In this document: one piece after another, positions 1 to 7,343 of the stretch | How positions within the stretch are numbered: the stretch's first letter is position 1 | Layout: each line of letters starts with the position of its first letter | Assembly (NCBI GenBank): GCA_011041825.1 | Contig: DRAO01000123.1 | Coordinates: forward strand, 1-10,225 | Source of the DNA: Chloroflexota bacterium | Lineage (GTDB): Bacteria > Chloroflexota > Anaerolineae > SpSt-600 | DNA length: 10,225 nucleotides | Direction: 5' to 3' | Position numbers and translations under genes: made by a program | Notes under the pieces: model-generated | Databases searched by the model: none | What the model saw: only the letters and a program-made list of their open reading frames with translations | Told to the model about the DNA's origin: nothing

Positions 1-2
1 GG

Positions 3-35
3 GGTATCAAGATACCGCCAACCTTGTGTTGGCGG
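3..35. repeat. Two overlapping perfect hairpins (first part of hairpin cluster)
   Basis: GGTATC (3-8) is followed after two bases by its complement GATACC (11-16). CCGCCAAC (15-22) is followed after a 5-base loop (CTTGT) by GTTGGCGG (28-35). The two hairpins share bases 15-16, so they could not both be fully paired in one RNA molecule. Neither is followed by a T-run on the plus strand, so they do not look like simple terminators. The gene they belong to may lie left of the window, or they may be a leader of the methyltransferase mRNA. Function is unknown. Confidence 0.6.
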
Positions 36-54
36 AGCATCAGCTTGCTTAATC

Positions 55-77
55 GCCCTGAACCTGGTGTTCAGGGC
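55..77. repeat. Perfect 9-bp hairpin with loop similar to the preceding one
   Basis: GCCCTGAAC (55-63) pairs perfectly with GTTCAGGGC (69-77) around the 5-base loop CTGGT. The core AACCTGGTGTT nearly repeats the core AACCTTGTGTT of the hairpin at 15-35, whereas the outer stem bases differ in both arms together. It is followed by AAAA and not by T residues, so a plus-strand terminator is unlikely. It ends 49 bases before the preferred methyltransferase start and could be an mRNA leader structure or a dispersed hairpin repeat. Confidence 0.6.
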
Positions 78-126
78 AAAAGTGTCGGGTAGCTAGTGGG
101 GGATTGGAATTTTGCGGAGGTGCCCG

Positions 127-864
127 GTGCCCTGGCTTCCCCTCCATAAGCAAGAGCAGTACCGAGAACGCTACAAAGCCCTAAAGCCCAGTTGGCAGCC
201 AGCTACGGAGGTTTACGAAAGCCTGGTGGCCGGTTATCTGGGGCCGGAGGCGAAGGTGCTGGATGTGGGCTGTGGGCGAGGAGGAGTTTTGGAAAGGCTT
301 CATCCCAAGGCCGCACTCAGCGCAGGGATAGATGTGGACATCCCATCTTTGCGGGAGCACAGGGCCCCTGCCGTTAAACGGGTGGCTGCCAAGGCTGAAG
401 ACATACCCTTCGCCAACGAGAGCTTCGATTTGGTCATCTGTAGCTGGGTGCTGGAGCACCTCCGGGAGCCTGAAGCAGCTTTCAGGGAAATAGGGCGGGT
501 TCTCAAACCTGGTGGACACTTCGTGTTCCTGACCCCCAATGCCTTGCATCCTATCCCCCTGCTGAACCGGCTCTCCCCAGGGAGACTCCAACGTGTCCTG
601 GTGCCTGGCTTCTATGGCCGAGCCGAGGAGGACACCTTCTCCGTGGTGTATCGGGCCAACGCCGAAAGGGACATCGAGCGCTTCGCCAGGAAAGCGGGGA
701 TGGAGCGGGTATCACTTCATTACATCGAAGACCCCACTTACATAGCGATTAACGATTTCTTCTTCCGCTTGGGGATTCTGATGGAGAGGTTTATCCCTTC
801 ACGATGCAAAGTACACCTGGTAGGAGATTACATCAAGTCTCATCCCGGGAACCGCCCCGGCTAA
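127..864 (+). CDS. Class I SAM-dependent methyltransferase
   Basis: The product is a soluble cytoplasmic protein of about 245 residues with the Methyltransf_11 pattern. The SAM-binding loop DVGCGRG is at residues 46-52, and the acidic GIDVD segment that should contact the ribose is at 67-71. AEDIPF is at 90-95, FDLVICSWVLEHL at 100-112, and the post-core LKPGG turn at 126-130. The acceptor cannot be read from the sequence; relatives methylate small molecules, quinones, sugars and lipids. The start is chosen as GTG 127 because GGAGG (116-120) lies six bases upstream. A TTG at 112, preceded by GGGGG at 98-102, would add five residues. No clear promoter is visible. The last 32 bases overlap the end of the convergent ParB-fold gene. 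Family assignment is sure; substrate is unknown. Confidence 0.9.
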   Translation: MPWLPLHKQEQYRERYKALKPSWQPATEVYESLVAGYLGPEAKVLDVGCGRGGVLERLHPKAALSAGIDVDIPSLREHRAPAVKRVAAKAEDIPFANESFDLVICSWVLEHLREPEAAFREIGRVLKPGGHFVFLTPNALHPIPLLNRLSPGRLQRVLVPGFYGRAEEDTFSVVYRANAERDIERFARKAGMERVSLHYIEDPTYIAINDFFFRLGILMERFIPSRCKVHLVGDYIKSHPGNRPG

Positions 865-1759
865 AAGTGTCCATAAGCTCATCCAGCAAACGGCGGAAGA
901 AAGGCCGATGGCCGTAATTCTCGGCGAAGTGAATCGCTGCTTCTTCAAAAGGCACTTCCCGACCATAGGCTTCCCGCAGGAAATAGTGGTGCTCCACAAT
1001 CCACAGGTACAGGTCCGCCTCGGTGCGGCCTGGGAATTTCTCCAGGATGTTCTCTTCCCGGATGATGCGCACTATGGGCATATAGACTTCATCGTACCAA
1101 TGGGCCACAGCCTCTTCATAGGGAATCTCCCGCTTCTCCCGCAGGCCCAGGAAATACCTGTGCACAGCTATGTGCTCCTCCAGCTTTATGTATTGCCCAG
1201 GGATGCTGAACTCTATCCTCTGATCAGGACGGATGCGGTCAAGCCCGGTGCGCTCCAGGAAAATGGCGTACTCCTCCTTAAGCCTGAGTTCATCGGGCTG
1301 CACATCGGGTGAGAGGGGGACGGGGCAATCGCAGACGATTACCTGGGCCTCCACGTGAGTTGCCCCCAGGGCCTTAAGCACTGAGACCCGATGGTGCCCG
1401 TCTCGGACGAAGTACACCTCCCCAATCTGGTAGACTTCTATGGGAGGGAAGCCCTCTTGAGAATGGGCAGCGGTGTATATCCGTCGCCATCGTTCCCGCA
1501 GGCTGGGGTTAAGGGGCATAAAAGCCCGGTTGAAATCATGATACCTGCCCACACTCCCCACTATGCGGTCAATGGGGATAACCTGAACACCGGCGTAATG
1601 CTGGCCTCGAATGGGCAACTTGTGCCGCACTTCATCGAAAGAGAGGAGCTCCCCGGGCTCTTCCTTGCCCAGAAAGCCGAGGATGCGTTGAAAGAAGGCC
1701 CGTCGCCGGGCTTTCGTAAAGCTTTTCTCTGAGTTCACCCTCGTGACCAGTTCACTCAT
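833..1759 (-). CDS. ParB-fold (DUF4032-like) protein with internal repeat
   Basis: This is a 308-residue soluble protein with no signal peptide or membrane segment. Residues about 55-145 resemble the ParB N-terminal/sulfiredoxin fold. The strand IEVYQIGEVYFV leads into RDGHHRVSVLKALG (119-132), which sits where ParB proteins have their nucleotide-binding GERRxRA box. The remainder recalls the DUF4032 proteins of other bacteria, including an FPGRTEADLYLW stretch (242-253); this is from memory, not a search. Residues 193-226 and 250-283 are an internal duplication sharing a HxYFL...RE[IV]P[YF]EEA pattern. No helix-turn-helix is obvious, so chromosome partitioning is not supported. The start ATG overlaps the stop of the upstream phosphoesterase as ATGA, and GGAG lies just upstream, so the two are almost certainly co-translated. 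Exact function is unknown. Confidence 0.8.
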   Translation of the reverse strand: MSELVTRVNSEKSFTKARRRAFFQRILGFLGKEEPGELLSFDEVRHKLPIRGQHYAGVQVIPIDRIVGSVGRYHDFNRAFMPLNPSLRERWRRIYTAAHSQEGFPPIEVYQIGEVYFVRDGHHRVSVLKALGATHVEAQVIVCDCPVPLSPDVQPDELRLKEEYAIFLERTGLDRIRPDQRIEFSIPGQYIKLEEHIAVHRYFLGLREKREIPYEEAVAHWYDEVYMPIVRIIREENILEKFPGRTEADLYLWIVEHHYFLREAYGREVPFEEAAIHFAENYGHRPFFRRLLDELMDTFSRGGSRDET

Positions 1760-2382
1760 CTTAGCTCCAGCACCTTATAGCCATAGGCATTTATGATAAT
1801 GGTATCCCGATAGCGGGTCCTCCAAGGGGTATCGGGCCGGTAGATATGTTGATGGCCGTGGATGAGGTAACGGGGGCGAAACTTCTCTATGAACTTCAAA
1901 AAGGCCTTAAACCCCATATGGCACAGGTCGGTCCCATCGTGAATCCCATAGGGAGGAGCATGGGTCACCAGCACATCAATGTATTTCCCATACCGCAAAC
2001 GGTTCCAAAAGAGCCTGGGCATCAGGCGTATCACTTTCCACATCATCTCTTCTTCGGTGTATTGGAAAAAGGGCCGGTCGTTGTAACGCCGTGAGCCCTC
2101 CAGCCCTGCCAAAAGCAGGTTTTTCACACGCACTACCCGTCCATCCAAATTAACGCACCCGCCAGGGTAGATTATCCTTCCGTTCTCATCCTGGCGAACT
2201 TCCAGGCCGTGATTCCCTATCACATAGAACAACGGTGCACGCAGCACCGTTACCAGATATTCCAGGTAGTACCAGGGTAAATCGCCGCTGCTGATGATCA
2301 GGTCCACCTCTGCCAGGCGCTTGTGCATCTCTGGAACATAAAGCTCGGATGCAACTTTATCGCTTACCGCTAAAATCTTCAC
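1756..2382 (-). CDS. Metallophosphoesterase with variant first metal motif
   Basis: This is a 208-residue calcineurin-like phosphoesterase. In order: SDKV (7-10), GD at 33-34 within SSGDLPW, GNH at 56-58, TH at 140-141, and GHQH at 176-179. These are the metal-ligand blocks of a binuclear phosphoesterase. The exception is the first block, where the usual D-x-H reads D8-K9-V10, so the His is replaced by Val. I recall similar D-K-V proteins in this superfamily, so it may be a subfamily trait and not a lesion. The substrate could be a nucleotide, a phosphodiester or a phosphoprotein. The start is GTG with GGAAGG seven bases upstream. A strong promoter lies directly upstream, giving a leader of only about 20 bases. 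The gene is translationally coupled by a 4-base overlap to the ParB-fold gene. Confidence 0.88.
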   Translation of the reverse strand: MKILAVSDKVASELYVPEMHKRLAEVDLIISSGDLPWYYLEYLVTVLRAPLFYVIGNHGLEVRQDENGRIIYPGGCVNLDGRVVRVKNLLLAGLEGSRRYNDRPFFQYTEEEMMWKVIRLMPRLFWNRLRYGKYIDVLVTHAPPYGIHDGTDLCHMGFKAFLKFIEKFRPRYLIHGHQHIYRPDTPWRTRYRDTIIINAYGYKVLELR

Positions 2383-2410
2383 CTCGCCACCTTCCCCAAA
2401 TTGCTACTTT

Positions 2411-2439
2411 GGTATACCACAGCAATGTGCAGATGTCAA
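2411..2439 (-). promoter_or_regulatory. Leftward sigma-70 promoter for the phosphoesterase pair
   Basis: Read on the minus strand, TTGACA (2439-2434) is separated by 17 bases from TATACC (2416-2411), which is preceded by TGG as in an extended -10. The -10 lies within a 10-bp palindrome TGGTATACCA (2410-2419). This is flanked by ATTGCT (2400-2405) and AGCAAT (2421-2426), making an imperfect nested dyad that could be an operator. The predicted transcript begins about 20 bases before the GTG start. Confidence 0.7.
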
Positions 2440-2455
2440 GTGTTTCCTTGATGAT

Positions 2456-2483
2456 TTGACAAATAAGCTTATTGCCTTACAAT
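2456..2483 (+). promoter_or_regulatory. Rightward sigma-70 promoter for the GT-C pair, with palindrome in spacer
   Basis: TTGACA (2456-2461) is followed after 16 bases by TACAAT (2478-2483). A perfect 12-bp palindrome AATAAGCTTATT (2462-2473) fills most of the spacer, a typical place for a repressor or an MerR-like activator site. The expected transcription start is near 2490, downstream of the TTG 2472 and ATG 2484 codons. The start codon of the following gene is therefore probably further in. The -35 boxes of this promoter and of the leftward one are 16 bases apart, back to back. Confidence 0.7.
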
Positions 2484-2531
2484 ATGGAGAGTAAACCCCA
2501 TCCTCCATACCAGAAGAGGAGTGCAGCGACC

Positions 2532-4256
2532 TTGTCAAGGCAACCTAGAGTCAAGGTTATCACTCTGGAGCACCTGCTGTACGGGGCGATAGCCCTGGCA
2601 GCCTTATGCATCCGTTTGGGAGGGCCAGGCAACAGGCCCTTAAATCCGGATGAAGCCACCTGGGCCATAGCTGCCTGGCGTTTTTCCCAAGGGATGGAGA
2701 CCCCCTCCGGAGCCATAAGCCCCGTATACCTGGCCCTAAGCTGGCTCCTTTTCGCACTTTTCGGCAGCGGTGATTTCACAGCCCGGTTACCAGGGGCATT
2801 GGCTGGAGGGATGCTGCCATTGGCTTTCTTCCTGCTACGTCCCCTTCTGGGGAGGAAGACGGCTCTGGCAGCAGCATTGCTGACGGCTTTCTCGCCCCTG
2901 TGGGTGTTCGCCTCCCGTTCGATCAACGGGGATATTTTCGTGGCCCTGTTAATGGTGGTAGCTTTGGGGGCAGCCACAACCTATGTGAGGCAGAAAGACC
3001 CCGGGTGGCTCTATCTGGGGGCCATAACCCTGGGGGTCGGTTTAGCTTCCGGGCCAAGCATTTACACTTATCTGGTAATGGGGGGCCTTTACCTAGCTTA
3101 CACCCGCCGGCCCTTCCTGGGTCAGGGGGAATTGACCAAAGTGATGGCGGCACTGATATGCGCCCTCCTCCTAGCCTCTACCGCTTTCCTGCTCAACCCC
3201 TCGGGTCTGGGCCAAGCTGCGGACTTGCTTCCTGAATGGGCTCAAGGATTGGCGGGTAAAGCGGGCTTTGCAAGCCGTTCTCACCTCCTGTTGAGCCTGC
3301 TCCTCTATGAGCCCCTGATGCTGCTGCTCGCTGCCGCCGCCGTACTGCTTCCAAAGCCACGGGGGGGAGCGGGCTGTTCTGTGCAACCCAAAGAAGCCCC
3401 TTCCCTGGCAGGCCGCACTGAAGCGAATTTGGTGGGGAGGACACTGCTGCTCTGGTTCACGGCAGCGCTCCTCATCCAACTTTTCCTGGGAGCCTCGGGA
3501 CCAGGGGCGATTCTCCCGGCGCTCCTGCCCTTAACGCTATTGGCTGCTCAGGGATTGGCGAAGCTGTGGGATATGTGGGCCTCTCAAGGGTTCCGCTACG
3601 TCGAAGCGGTTGAAGCAGGGCTGGCCCTGGCCGTATTGTGCTATGCTTATCTGACGCTAGCCGGGTATTCCCTGGCCGACGCAAAAATCCTGCTGGGCCT
3701 CGCTGGTATCGCCCTACTGGTAACCACGAGCCTCTTCATCACCATCTGGCTGTGGCGAGGTGGAAGTGAGGCCATCCATGTAATCCTAGCCACCTTCCTC
3801 GTCATCTGCACGCTGTGGACCATCAGGTTATGCTGGGGGTTGAACTTCGGCCCCCTCCCTTACGAGAAGCACCTCCCGGTTACGGAATTCACCAGCCCCG
3901 AGGTGCAGGACCTGGTTTCATCACTGGAAAGGCTCTCTTCTTACAGGACGGGTGACCCCTATGCCCTTTCAGTGACGCTGGTGGGAAATTCGCCCACTTT
4001 GAGGTGGTATTTGCGGAGGTTTGAAAACCTAGAAATAGAAGGGGAATTAAGCAGGCGTATTGATTCAACGGCGGTCATAACCCCGATGGGAAGCAGTTTT
4101 CCCCTGGGGGAAGATTACCGGGGGCGGGATTTCACCGTCACGGTGAGGTGGGATTTGAAGGCTTTGAGAGGACGAGAGCTTCTCCGCTGGCTGTTTTACC
4201 GGGAAGCGAAAAGCGAAGTTACGGAGGAAAAGGCCGTATTGTGGGTCAAGCCCTGA
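2532..4256 (+). CDS. Polytopic GT-C-type glycosyltransferase (PMT/ArnT-like), paralogue of the next gene
   Basis: An integral membrane protein of about 574 residues with roughly a dozen hydrophobic segments between residues 15 and 435, then a soluble C-terminal part (about 435-574). After the first membrane segment it has NPDEA, with D40-E41, the acidic pair expected in the first external loop of GT-C enzymes that use polyprenyl-phosphate sugars. A second shared motif, SRSINGD, is at 128-134. Both motifs, the nearby FGxxDFTAR, and a tail motif (LRWYLRRF) have counterparts in the next protein, so the two genes are paralogues. TTG 2532 is chosen because GAGGAG (2516-2521) lies 10 bases upstream and a strong promoter overlaps the earlier possible starts (TTG 2472, ATG 2484), neither of which has a ribosome site. 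The next gene starts 49 bases downstream, so an operon is likely. The sugar and acceptor are unknown. Confidence 0.82.
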   Translation: MSRQPRVKVITLEHLLYGAIALAALCIRLGGPGNRPLNPDEATWAIAAWRFSQGMETPSGAISPVYLALSWLLFALFGSGDFTARLPGALAGGMLPLAFFLLRPLLGRKTALAAALLTAFSPLWVFASRSINGDIFVALLMVVALGAATTYVRQKDPGWLYLGAITLGVGLASGPSIYTYLVMGGLYLAYTRRPFLGQGELTKVMAALICALLLASTAFLLNPSGLGQAADLLPEWAQGLAGKAGFASRSHLLLSLLLYEPLMLLLAAAAVLLPKPRGGAGCSVQPKEAPSLAGRTEANLVGRTLLLWFTAALLIQLFLGASGPGAILPALLPLTLLAAQGLAKLWDMWASQGFRYVEAVEAGLALAVLCYAYLTLAGYSLADAKILLGLAGIALLVTTSLFITIWLWRGGSEAIHVILATFLVICTLWTIRLCWGLNFGPLPYEKHLPVTEFTSPEVQDLVSSLERLSSYRTGDPYALSVTLVGNSPTLRWYLRRFENLEIEGELSRRIDSTAVITPMGSSFPLGEDYRGRDFTVTVRWDLKALRGRELLRWLFYREAKSEVTEEKAVLWVKP

Positions 4257-4305
4257 ACTCGTGAATCCACGTTCAAAGCGAAAACCAGCATATTGGGGGT
4301 GAGCA

Positions 4306-7300
4306 ATGCGCCGCAACGGGAACTCCTGGCTGGATAGGCCTGTTTCGGATTTCCTGAAGCTAGATTGGGAGAAGGCCTTGTATTTAATTATGTTAATCAT
4401 CGCTGCCTTCACCCGCTTCTGGAATTTGGGCGTCAGGGCAATGAGCCACGATGAGAGCCTCCACGCCCTCTATTCCTTTTACCTCTACAATGGACGTGGT
4501 TACCAGCATACGCCGATGATGCACGGACCATTTCTCTTCCATGCCAATGCCCTGATTTACTTCCTCTTCGGGGCCAATGATTTCACCGCCCGCATTGTGC
4601 CTGCCCTCTTCGGGATAGCACTGGTAGGGCTGCCGTATTTTATGCGCCGTTGGCTGGGCCGTGCGGGGGCACTGCTCACCTCCTTTATGCTCTTGATCTC
4701 TCCCTCTTTCCTCTATTACTCCCGCTACATCCGCAACGACATTTACATTGCCGTGTGGAACATCCTGCTTATCATCGCCCTCTTCCGCTTCCTGGAGGAG
4801 CGGAGCAACCGCTGGCTCTATATGGGCGCAGCAGTGCTGAGCCTCGCCATAGCCACCAAAGAGGTAGCTTACATTACCGGCTTCATCGGGCTCACTTTCC
4901 TGATGATTTGCATCTTCTCGGAAACCCTGACCTCATCCCAGGCGCAGAACTGGCGGCTAATGGGGTCAGTGGCTTCCATCTTCCTCATCATCTGCGTCCT
5001 CATCCTCAGCGCCATAGCGCTGCTCAAAGGGGAGCAAGCTCCTGCCTTTCTCGTCAAATTGACGCCTTACCTCTCGCTCTTGACAGGATTGCTCGTCGGA
5101 GCAGTAGCCGCAGGTTACGTTTATCCAGGCGATTCAAGCGAGAGGCCTTTCACCAAAGCAGTGAGAAGCGTGAACTCCAGCGCATTGGGGATAAGCGCCC
5201 TCATCTTCGGCGTAATCTACGTGCTCCTCTTCACCACTTTCCTCACCAACCCTAAGGGGCTCATCACAGGCATTTTCGGGTCTGTGGCCTATTGGTTGGC
5301 CCAGCATGGCGTACAGCGAGGTGGACAACCCTGGTATTATTACCTGTTCCTTATGCCCATCTACGAGTTTTTCCCACTCCTTCTGGGGAGCGCAGGCGTG
5401 GTTTATTATCTAAATAAACGGGGGAACCAGGTCCACCAAGAGGGCGCTTCCCCTATCCATAGGGCCTTCATCGCCTTCTCCCTCTATTGGCTCATAACCT
5501 CTCTCGTAATCTACAGCTGGGCTGGGGAGAAGATGCCCTGGCTGATTTTGCACCCCGTCCTCCCCTTCATCGTGATGGGAGGGATGTTCGGGGGCTACCT
5601 TCTGGAGCGAGTTGAGTGGGGGAGGCTGTGGAGAGAAGGGGGAGTTGTGGCAGGGTTGCTCCTCATCCCGCTTCTGATAAGCCTCATCCAGTTCCTGACG
5701 GTGAGGCCCTTCCAGGGGCTTTCGCTCCACAAGCTCTCTATGACGATGAGGTGGCTGGCTTCCCTGCTAGCCATCATCGTCCTGGGCTACATCCTCTACC
5801 GCTATGTTAAGCGGATGGGGGTCAAGCTCTTCCTTCAGGTAGCTGGCCTGGTTTTCGGGCTCATCCTGGTGCTCTCAACCGTGCGCTTCGCCTGGATGGC
5901 TTCGTTCATCAACTATGACAATGTTAAAGAATTCCTGGTTTACGCCCACGGCACACCCGATATAAAAGTCGCCCTGCGCCAGATAGATGAAATCTCCCTC
6001 CACACCGTAGGCGACCGGCAGATTAAATTCGCCTACGATGACGATTCTACCTGGCCCTTGGAGTGGTATTTCCGCAATTATCCCAACCGTGTGTATTACG
6101 GGGCCAACCCCACGAGGGAGAGCCTGGATGCCCCTGTGGTCATCGTGGGGCCCAAGAATGAAAGCAAGGCCAAGCCTTTCCTCGGTGACCGATATTTCAA
6201 GTACACCTATCGCCTGGTGTGGTGGCCTAAGGAGGACTACAAGAATATGACCCCTTCCCGGTTGTGGAATATGCTCCGGGACCCCGAAACCCGCAAATCC
6301 TTATGGGATGTCTTCCTCTACCGGAAGTATAAGACTCCTCTTACCGAATGGCCTTATGTGCATTATTTCTACCTCTATATCCGCAAGGATGTTTACCGGG
6401 AGGTCTGGGATTTAGGCGCAGCCCCGCCGCCCCCTATCGAGGAAATTGACCCCTACGCCAAGGGGTTCCGCCGCCTGGAGGCAGTGGCCCAGATAGGCGC
6501 CTGTGGCACCGGGCCGGGCCAATTCACCGACCCCCGCAATCTGGCTGTGGATAAGGATGGCAACATCTATGTGGCCGATAGCGGCAACCACCGCATCCAG
6601 AAGTTCGACCCCCAGGGCAACCTCCTGCTGCAATGGGGGAGCGAGGGCAGCGGCCCCGGGCAATTCAAAGAACCCTGGGGCATAGCGGTGGATGAGGAGG
6701 GCAACGTCTATGTGGCCGATACCTGGAACCATCGCATCCAGAAGTTCGATTCGGAAGGCAACTTCCTCCTGATGTGGGGCTATTTCGCCAGCACCGATGG
6801 CAAGCTGGGCCAGGAAGGGGTCTTCTGGGGGCCAAGGGCCATCGCCATTGACGCCGAAGGCAACCTCTACGTCACTGACACCGGTAACAAGCGGGTGCAG
6901 AAGTTCAGCCCCAAGGGCAAGTTCCTGGGCCAATGGGGAGGGTTCGGAACCGGTGATGGCCAGTTCGACGAGCCCGTCGGCATCGCCATAGATAAAGACG
7001 GCAACATCTACGTGGCTGATACCTGGAACCGCCGCATCCAGAAGTTCGACAGGGATTTCAATTACCTGGCCCAATGGCCCATCCTGGGGTGGGAGAGCCA
7101 ATCGGTGCTCAACAAACCATACCTGGCAGTAGATAACCAGGGCCGCATCTATGCCACTGACCCTGAATTCTACCGGGTGCTGGTCTTTGATTCCAGCGGC
7201 AAATTCCTGTTTACTTTCGGCCAATACGGCACTGATGCCGCCTCCTTCAACCTGCCCATAGGGATTGCTGCCGATGCGGAGGGCAACATTTACGTGGCAG

Positions 7301-7338
7301 ATTCGGCCAACTGCCGCATCCTGAAGTTCAAACCTTAA
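4306..7338 (+). CDS. Agl23-like (TIGR03663-type) GT-C membrane protein fused to a six-repeat NHL beta-propeller
   Basis: The protein has 1010 residues. Residues about 23-526 are polytopic membrane with MSHDESLHALYS near the first segment (D49-E50, the GT-C acidic pair) and SRYIRND (139-145). This matches the family named after archaeal Agl23, linked to protein glycosylation or lipid-sugar flipping. Residues about 530-720 form a soluble domain related to the tail of the preceding protein. Residues about 726-1010 contain six NHL repeats, each with [AV]DxxGN[IV]YVxD followed by NxRxxKF and a closing WG or FG, so a closed six-bladed propeller is expected. By topology of GT-C enzymes, the soluble parts should face outside. 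The start ATG has GGGGGTGA about four bases upstream. No break is seen across the fusion: it is one open frame. The stop lies 5 bases from the stop of the opposing gene. Catalytic role is inferred from the DE pair. Confidence 0.88.
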   Translation: MRRNGNSWLDRPVSDFLKLDWEKALYLIMLIIAAFTRFWNLGVRAMSHDESLHALYSFYLYNGRGYQHTPMMHGPFLFHANALIYFLFGANDFTARIVPALFGIALVGLPYFMRRWLGRAGALLTSFMLLISPSFLYYSRYIRNDIYIAVWNILLIIALFRFLEERSNRWLYMGAAVLSLAIATKEVAYITGFIGLTFLMICIFSETLTSSQAQNWRLMGSVASIFLIICVLILSAIALLKGEQAPAFLVKLTPYLSLLTGLLVGAVAAGYVYPGDSSERPFTKAVRSVNSSALGISALIFGVIYVLLFTTFLTNPKGLITGIFGSVAYWLAQHGVQRGGQPWYYYLFLMPIYEFFPLLLGSAGVVYYLNKRGNQVHQEGASPIHRAFIAFSLYWLITSLVIYSWAGEKMPWLILHPVLPFIVMGGMFGGYLLERVEWGRLWREGGVVAGLLLIPLLISLIQFLTVRPFQGLSLHKLSMTMRWLASLLAIIVLGYILYRYVKRMGVKLFLQVAGLVFGLILVLSTVRFAWMASFINYDNVKEFLVYAHGTPDIKVALRQIDEISLHTVGDRQIKFAYDDDSTWPLEWYFRNYPNRVYYGANPTRESLDAPVVIVGPKNESKAKPFLGDRYFKYTYRLVWWPKEDYKNMTPSRLWNMLRDPETRKSLWDVFLYRKYKTPLTEWPYVHYFYLYIRKDVYREVWDLGAAPPPPIEEIDPYAKGFRRLEAVAQIGACGTGPGQFTDPRNLAVDKDGNIYVADSGNHRIQKFDPQGNLLLQWGSEGSGPGQFKEPWGIAVDEEGNVYVADTWNHRIQKFDSEGNFLLMWGYFASTDGKLGQEGVFWGPRAIAIDAEGNLYVTDTGNKRVQKFSPKGKFLGQWGGFGTGDGQFDEPVGIAIDKDGNIYVADTWNRRIQKFDRDFNYLAQWPILGWESQSVLNKPYLAVDNQGRIYATDPEFYRVLVFDSSGKFLFTFGQYGTDAASFNLPIGIAADAEGNIYVADSANCRILKFKP

Positions 7339-7343
7339 ACCCC

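Noticed and set aside
1..80. CRISPR array or tRNA in the hairpin cluster
   Set aside because: The two similar hairpins are not identical repeats with regular spacers, and no tRNA cloverleaf or T-loop motif can be drawn.
908..1732. Two plus-strand frames opposite the ParB-fold gene
   Set aside because: Antisense shadows without motifs; the minus strand has coherent domains, a ribosome site and coupling to its neighbour.
833..1759. Chromosome-partitioning ParB
   Set aside because: There is no ParA next to it, no obvious helix-turn-helix and no GERRxRA box; only the N-terminal fold resemblance is supported.
2477..2977. Minus-strand frame of 166 codons opposite the first GT-C gene
   Set aside because: It is rich in Arg, Pro and Ala without recognisable motifs and lies opposite conserved membrane segments and the DE motif of a real gene.
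4650..5255. Plus-strand frame of 201 codons inside the Agl23-like gene
   Set aside because: His/Pro/Arg/Leu-rich out-of-frame shadow with no motif; the overlapping frame has clear membrane segments and family motifs.
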